Positions 43,710 to 46,170 of a DNA stretch of 46,170 nt are shown piece by piece. The notes beneath the pieces are model-generated. The model had not been told where the DNA came from and ran no database searches. It worked only from the letters and a program-made list of their open reading frames with translations. The stretch's first letter is position 1; every line of letters begins with the position of its first letter. The stretch comes from an uncultured Candidatus Saccharibacteria bacterium (GTDB taxonomy: Bacteria; Patescibacteriota; Saccharimonadia; Saccharimonadales; Saccharimonadaceae): contig CANBEI010000004.1 of assembly GCA_947367565.1 (NCBI GenBank), positions 1 through 46,170 on the forward strand. Reading direction: 5' to 3'. The position numbers and the translations under genes were made by a program.

Positions 43710-43786
43710 TGGTACGCCCGATAGGATTCGAACCTACGACCTTTGGTTCCGGAAACCAACGCTCTATCCAGCTGAGCTACGGGCGC
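43710..43786 (-). tRNA. tRNA-Arg (anticodon CCG)
   Basis: Cloverleaf with acceptor GCGCCCG/CGGGCGT (first pair G-U), D arm GCTC/GAGC, anticodon stem TTGGT/ACCAA with loop TTCCGGA, T arm GTAGG-TTCGAAT-CCTAT, and an encoded CCA. TATAAT at 43801-43806. Confidence 0.95.
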
Positions 43787-43826
43787 ATATAACGTATATT
43801 ATTATACCACACTCCCTTGAGACTTG

Positions 43827-44147
43827 CTATGCGGCTTTCTTTTTCTTCTTTGGTAAAGGCGTAACGGCCTCGACTTGACGAATGATTTCGCGCGCGAAGT
43901 CAGCGTTGTCGATATCGAGGATGTAATGCGGCTTCGCACCTTTATATGGAGCGCCGACTTTGGCGTCTTGCATCTGCTCTGCAATACAATCCAGCTGCTT
44001 AATAAATACCGTATTATCGCAAACCGTAATCACTGGCTTATCGTTGACATAGACCATGTATTCGCCGAACATTTTGCGATAGCGAATGTCGCCAACGCCT
44101 TGTAGTTGTTCACAAACATATTCAATAAAACTTAAATCAGTTGCCAT
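43827..44147 (-). CDS. TfoX N-terminal domain protein
   Basis: 106 residues. RYRKMFGEYMVYVNDKPVITVCDNTVFIK is a clear TfoX_N pattern (G-x-Y-x-x-Y, then V-x-V-C). In Gammaproteobacteria TfoX/Sxy promotes competence together with CRP; stand-alone N-domains elsewhere have no proven role. Natural competence is reported for some Saccharibacteria, so a link is possible but not shown here. A Lys-rich tail (PKKKKKAA) could contact nucleic acid. TATAAT ends 7 nt before ATG. Confidence 0.88.
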   Translation of the reverse strand: MATDLSFIEYVCEQLQGVGDIRYRKMFGEYMVYVNDKPVITVCDNTVFIKQLDCIAEQMQDAKVGAPYKGAKPHYILDIDNADFAREIIRQVEAVTPLPKKKKKAA

Positions 44148-44154
44148 ACTATAT

Positions 44155-44160
44155 ATTATA
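44155..44160 (-). promoter_or_regulatory. -10 of the tfoX-like gene, leaderless
   Basis: TATAAT ends 7 nt before ATG. It overlaps the stop codon of the next upstream gene. Confidence 0.7.
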
Positions 44161-44626
44161 TACTAAGTTCAACATATCCAGAGAACCAATCTTCAAAACC
44201 ATCAACCGAAGTATAAGCCGCGGCATCTTCGTCGCTATCGGCTTCGAGAAAATCAACAACTCGCCCGTTATAAAAAATTGCGAAGCTGGGGTAGAATTTC
44301 AGATCCGGGATAATATTACTATCTTTGATAGTCGAAAAACTAATTTCATAAAGCTTGAGTGGATATGTCTCAAGGAAAACGTCGAGATTCTTTTCGAGAT
44401 CAGCGGAAGCCTGACAGGCGGGTTGCGAGATAAAAAGTCCAAAGGATTTTTGTCCGTCGATAAGCGATTGTAATTCATCAATATTGATATCCTGAACCTC
44501 GGCAGAACCGTAATATTCGGAGCTAAGGGCAAATTTATAGCTACGGGTTAACATAATAATTGCGAATGCCACCAAAATAACGACGAAGCTGACCACGATG
44601 ATAATCAGGCTGCGGCGGTTTTTCAT
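44156..44626 (-). CDS. Membrane-anchored thioredoxin-like protein with CxxS site
   Basis: 156 residues: one transmembrane helix (about 6-27), then a thioredoxin-like outside domain. The active-site position reads SQPACQASADL, a single Cys71 in a Cys-x-x-Ser pattern, and LKFYPSFAIFYNGRVVDF supplies the cis-Pro strand. A lone thiol suggests isomerase, persulfide-handling or mixed-disulfide chemistry more than simple oxidation. It is coupled (ATGA overlap) to the rhodanese-like gene upstream, which fits sulfur transfer between the two. Confidence 0.8.
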   Translation of the reverse strand: MKNRRSLIIIVVSFVVILVAFAIIMLTRSYKFALSSEYYGSAEVQDINIDELQSLIDGQKSFGLFISQPACQASADLEKNLDVFLETYPLKLYEISFSTIKDSNIIPDLKFYPSFAIFYNGRVVDFLEADSDEDAAAYTSVDGFEDWFSGYVELSI

Positions 44627-45345
44627 TCAGCCTCGATTGCAGTGAGTGTCAAAAAATCAATATCGTGATATGGGACTTTCCAAAAATCATAGACCGTCTC
44701 ACCGTTACGTTCGGCTTTCACTGCGACATTATGCTCGCCATCATAGTACCAGTAGCCACCGACATTATAAATCTTGTCCGCATCCCAACCGAGGGATACG
44801 AGAAGATTCTTCATCGCACCCGCATAGCCGCCACCACCGCACATCAGGAAAATATATTTATCTTTCGGGAAAAGGTCTTCGAGAATTTGGAGTGACTCAG
44901 CATAATTTGGCCGATAATTCCCCGCTCCGTCATCTGTAAAAAGCGTCACACCTGTATAACTTTCACCAACTTCATCAGGAAGACCAGTAGGATTAGTAAT
45001 ATATGGATAAGGAATAATCTCAAAGCCATTGACAAAACCGGAAAGGTAAGAATCGCCGCCAATAGCTTCATAGTTCCCCGGGTCCTTAAGCATACGCAGG
45101 TCGCGATAAACTGCGTCGTCACGTCCGAGATAGCGGTCAATCGTCGATTCGTTGATATTTTTATCAATACCAAATTGGCTACCGCGGATACCCTCAGCAA
45201 GTTCAGGGGCAGGAAGCCCACCGTCAGAAACGGTTTCAGTTTTTCGTCGCGTAGTCAGTAATGACAAGACGATTGTGACGCAAATCATTACGATAATAAT
45301 AGTAGCGATGATAATTTTGCTAATTTTAGAGCGTGGTTTGTCCAT
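44623..45345 (-). CDS. Membrane-anchored rhodanese-like protein
   Basis: 240 residues: transmembrane helix at about 10-31, then an outside domain ending in a rhodanese-like core: YIFLMCGGGGYAGAMKNLL with Cys169 in the phosphate-loop-like active site, then LGWDADKIYNVGGYWYYDG. Rhodaneses carry sulfane sulfur on this Cys. An extracytoplasmic location is unusual. It forms an operon with the CxxS thioredoxin-like protein. The start is set by TATAAT 6 nt upstream. Confidence 0.83.
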   Translation of the reverse strand: MDKPRSKISKIIIATIIIVMICVTIVLSLLTTRRKTETVSDGGLPAPELAEGIRGSQFGIDKNINESTIDRYLGRDDAVYRDLRMLKDPGNYEAIGGDSYLSGFVNGFEIIPYPYITNPTGLPDEVGESYTGVTLFTDDGAGNYRPNYAESLQILEDLFPKDKYIFLMCGGGGYAGAMKNLLVSLGWDADKIYNVGGYWYYDGEHNVAVKAERNGETVYDFWKVPYHDIDFLTLTAIEAE

Positions 45346-45351
45346 GGTTAT

Positions 45352-45357
45352 ATTATA
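45352..45357 (-). promoter_or_regulatory. -10 of the rhodanese operon, leaderless
   Basis: TATAAT six nt before ATG. Confidence 0.75.
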
Positions 45358-45383
45358 CTATAAACTCATGCTAAAATTAAAGC

Positions 45384-45540
45384 GTGGATGATTCCATGGG
45401 ATCTGGCGGAAATCAATGAGGTCAAGCTCCGGTTGCTGGCGGCTCTCGAGAAAAAGATCGCGGAGTTTCTCTTTCATAAGTTCCAAAGGAGAACGAGAAA
45501 GACTTGAAATTTAGTGTGATTACGATTGCGCCGAAGATGA
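45384..45540 (+). other. Gene debris after a leaderless-type promoter
   Basis: TAAAAT in TGCTAAAAT (45372-45377) ends 6 nt before GTG 45384, but that frame stops after 11 codons. An overlapping 39-codon ORF (45388-45507, MIPWDLAEINEVKLRLLAAL...) and a following TTG frame beginning LKFSVITIAPKM, which ends at 45558, also fail to continue. This looks like the beginnings of two adjacent genes cut short before the cassette. I recognise neither gene. Confidence 0.35.
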
Positions 45541-45783
45541 GTAAGCTCCTCTACCTATGGATGTAGTTTTTTGGCTTTTGTCCGTAGCGGGAACGTAAAT
45601 ATCAATGACGGTAGGCTCTATATCGGTGGTTGGAGTACTGGTGATGGTCAGGTTGCACCAGCTCACGGCTACGGTTGGTCGCGTACAGCTAAATCGTCCA
45701 CCAACGCCTACAACTTGAACTTTAATACTACGGGCGTCAATCCGTCAAACAACAACCGTTGGAACGGTTTCCCCCTCCGCTGA
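45541..45783 (+). pseudogene. FISUMP-like cassette rich in Asn codons, no start codon
   Basis: The open frame has no ATG start. From LAFVRSGNVNIND it follows the C-terminal lectin-like layout: YGWSRTA, then TNAYNLNFNTTGV, and NNNRWNGFPLR before the stop. The lead-in DNA matches the fragment at the left edge almost base for base over about 40 nt. AAC/AAT codons are frequent at positions that are usually variable in this family. It is an orphan gene end, a donor cassette, or a template-like copy. A hairpin terminator follows. Confidence 0.55.
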
Positions 45784-45813
45784 GGGTTTGGCCGGTTGCG
45801 GTGCCGATCTTTA

Positions 45814-45851
45814 ATAGAAAATACTCCACGTCATAGTGGAGTATTTTCTAT
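45814..45851. terminator. 16-bp perfect hairpin between cassette and tRNA-Lys
   Basis: ATAGAAAATACTCCAC/GTGGAGTATTTTCTAT with a 6-nt loop. It is symmetric enough to end both the plus-strand cassette and the minus-strand tRNA-Lys, and it starts at the encoded CCA. Confidence 0.75.
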
Positions 45852-45927
45852 GGTGAGTCGGGTGGGGCTCGAACCCACGACACCCTGCTTAAGAGGCAGG
45901 TGCTCTAACCAGCTGAGCTACCGACCC
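45851..45927 (-). tRNA. tRNA-Lys (anticodon CTT)
   Basis: Acceptor GGGTCGG/CCGACTC (with G-U), D arm GCTC/GAGC, anticodon stem CCTGC/GCAGG with loop CTCTTAA, T arm GTGGG-TTCGAGC-CCCAC, and an encoded CCA. Confidence 0.95.
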
Positions 45928-45939
45928 ACAACTGGTAGT

Positions 45940-45945
45940 ATTATA
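45940..45945 (-). promoter_or_regulatory. -10 of tRNA-Lys
   Basis: TGATATAAT ends 12 nt before the mature 5' end. Confidence 0.65.
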
Positions 45946-45991
45946 TCACGTTAAAGGCGAAAATGAAAGCCCTAAAATAGCTGTTTTGTGC

Positions 45992-45997
45992 TAGAAT
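45992..45997 (+). promoter_or_regulatory. -10 of murB, leaderless
   Basis: TGCTAGAAT ends six nt before ATG. Confidence 0.7.
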
Positions 45998-46003
45998 AGT
46001 AAG

Positions 46004-46170
46004 ATGAAGATACGCGAGAATGTGCCGATTTCTGAGCTAACGACGATGCGACTAGGAGGTGCGGCACGATATGTGCTGGAGGTGGAGCAGCCAGAAGACG
46101 TAGAGGCCGCGTATGAATTTGCTGCAGAACGAGAGTTACCGACTTGGGTAATGGGGGGCGGGGCGAATAC
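46004..46170 (+). CDS. murB: UDP-N-acetylenolpyruvoylglucosamine reductase, 5' part
   Basis: The first 55 codons are visible before the window ends. NVPISELTTMRLGGAARYV is the standard MurB N-terminus, and WVMGGGAN is the start of the FAD-binding GxGSN-type loop. MurB reduces UDP-GlcNAc-enolpyruvate to UDP-MurNAc in the cytoplasm, the step before MurC, which is also in this window. The start is set by TAGAAT six nt upstream. It is divergent from tRNA-Lys. Confidence 0.92.
   Translation, partial: MKIRENVPISELTTMRLGGAARYVLEVEQPEDVEAAYEFAAERELPTWVMGGGAN

Overview
The window looks like a chromosome segment of a reduced-genome Patescibacteria/CPR bacterium, most likely Candidatus Saccharibacteria (TM7). 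The reasons are a UvrC without its C-terminal helix-hairpin-helix, many small one- or two-helix membrane proteins of no known family, a compact MurC, a pilus-type ATPase, FISUMP-like surface-protein cassettes, and a 23S-5S rRNA unit with no 16S beside it. The genetic code looks standard: UGA ends several genes and Trp is UGG, which argues against Gracilibacteria/Absconditabacteria. The lineage call comes from gene content and is not a tree.

Layout. 1-2.9 kb: a surface-protein cassette fragment, an MFS transporter, a 41-codon ORF with a consensus promoter and a 68-aa conserved small protein, all on the minus strand. 2.2-6.3 kb: a membrane protein divergent from murC, a 54-bp palindrome, then a minus operon with a DsbA-like membrane protein. 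6.3-13.6 kb: aspS, an oligopeptide-type binding protein with secG, a holin-like membrane protein, uvrC, a PNPOx-like protein, a GyrI-like protein and a membrane protein. 13.6-17.4 kb: 5S and 23S rRNA with tandem promoters of their own. 17.5-20.6 kb: a DEAH helicase with five C-terminal repeats and a four-hairpin leader, and a G5/DUF3761 lipoprotein. 20.6-25.3 kb: NUDIX, M1 aminopeptidase and a PilB-like ATPase. 25.35-30.8 kb: an AT-rich plus-strand island with a SNF2 helicase overlapping an Eco57I-type methylase. 30.8-36.95 kb: a Cys-rich membrane protein, tRNA-Arg, a 32-codon membrane peptide, a TetR-like regulator, and an operon of membrane protein, membrane AAA+ ATPase and GH25 muramidase. 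37-41.4 kb: TetR divergent from an MMPL pump and a coiled-coil exported protein, with two operators. 41.4-46.2 kb: ABC-F, an HD hydrolase, tRNA-Arg, TfoX_N, a thioredoxin-like and rhodanese pair, a second cassette fragment, tRNA-Lys and the start of murB.

Expression logic. Most genes that open a transcript have a -10 hexamer ending exactly 6 or 7 nt before the start codon, so their mRNAs should be leaderless. Genes inside operons and a few regulated genes have Shine-Dalgarno sequences. This rule moves the secG start and exposes small ORFs missed by length filters.

Most notable observations: the leaderless promoter architecture; a G at the 23S position equivalent to E. coli A2058, which predicts intrinsic macrolide resistance; the structured leader and repeat array of the helicase; the two-gene helicase/methylase defence candidate whose N-terminal nuclease motif I cannot see; and isolated FISUMP-like cassettes, one rich in Asn codons, that could be variation or template cassettes.
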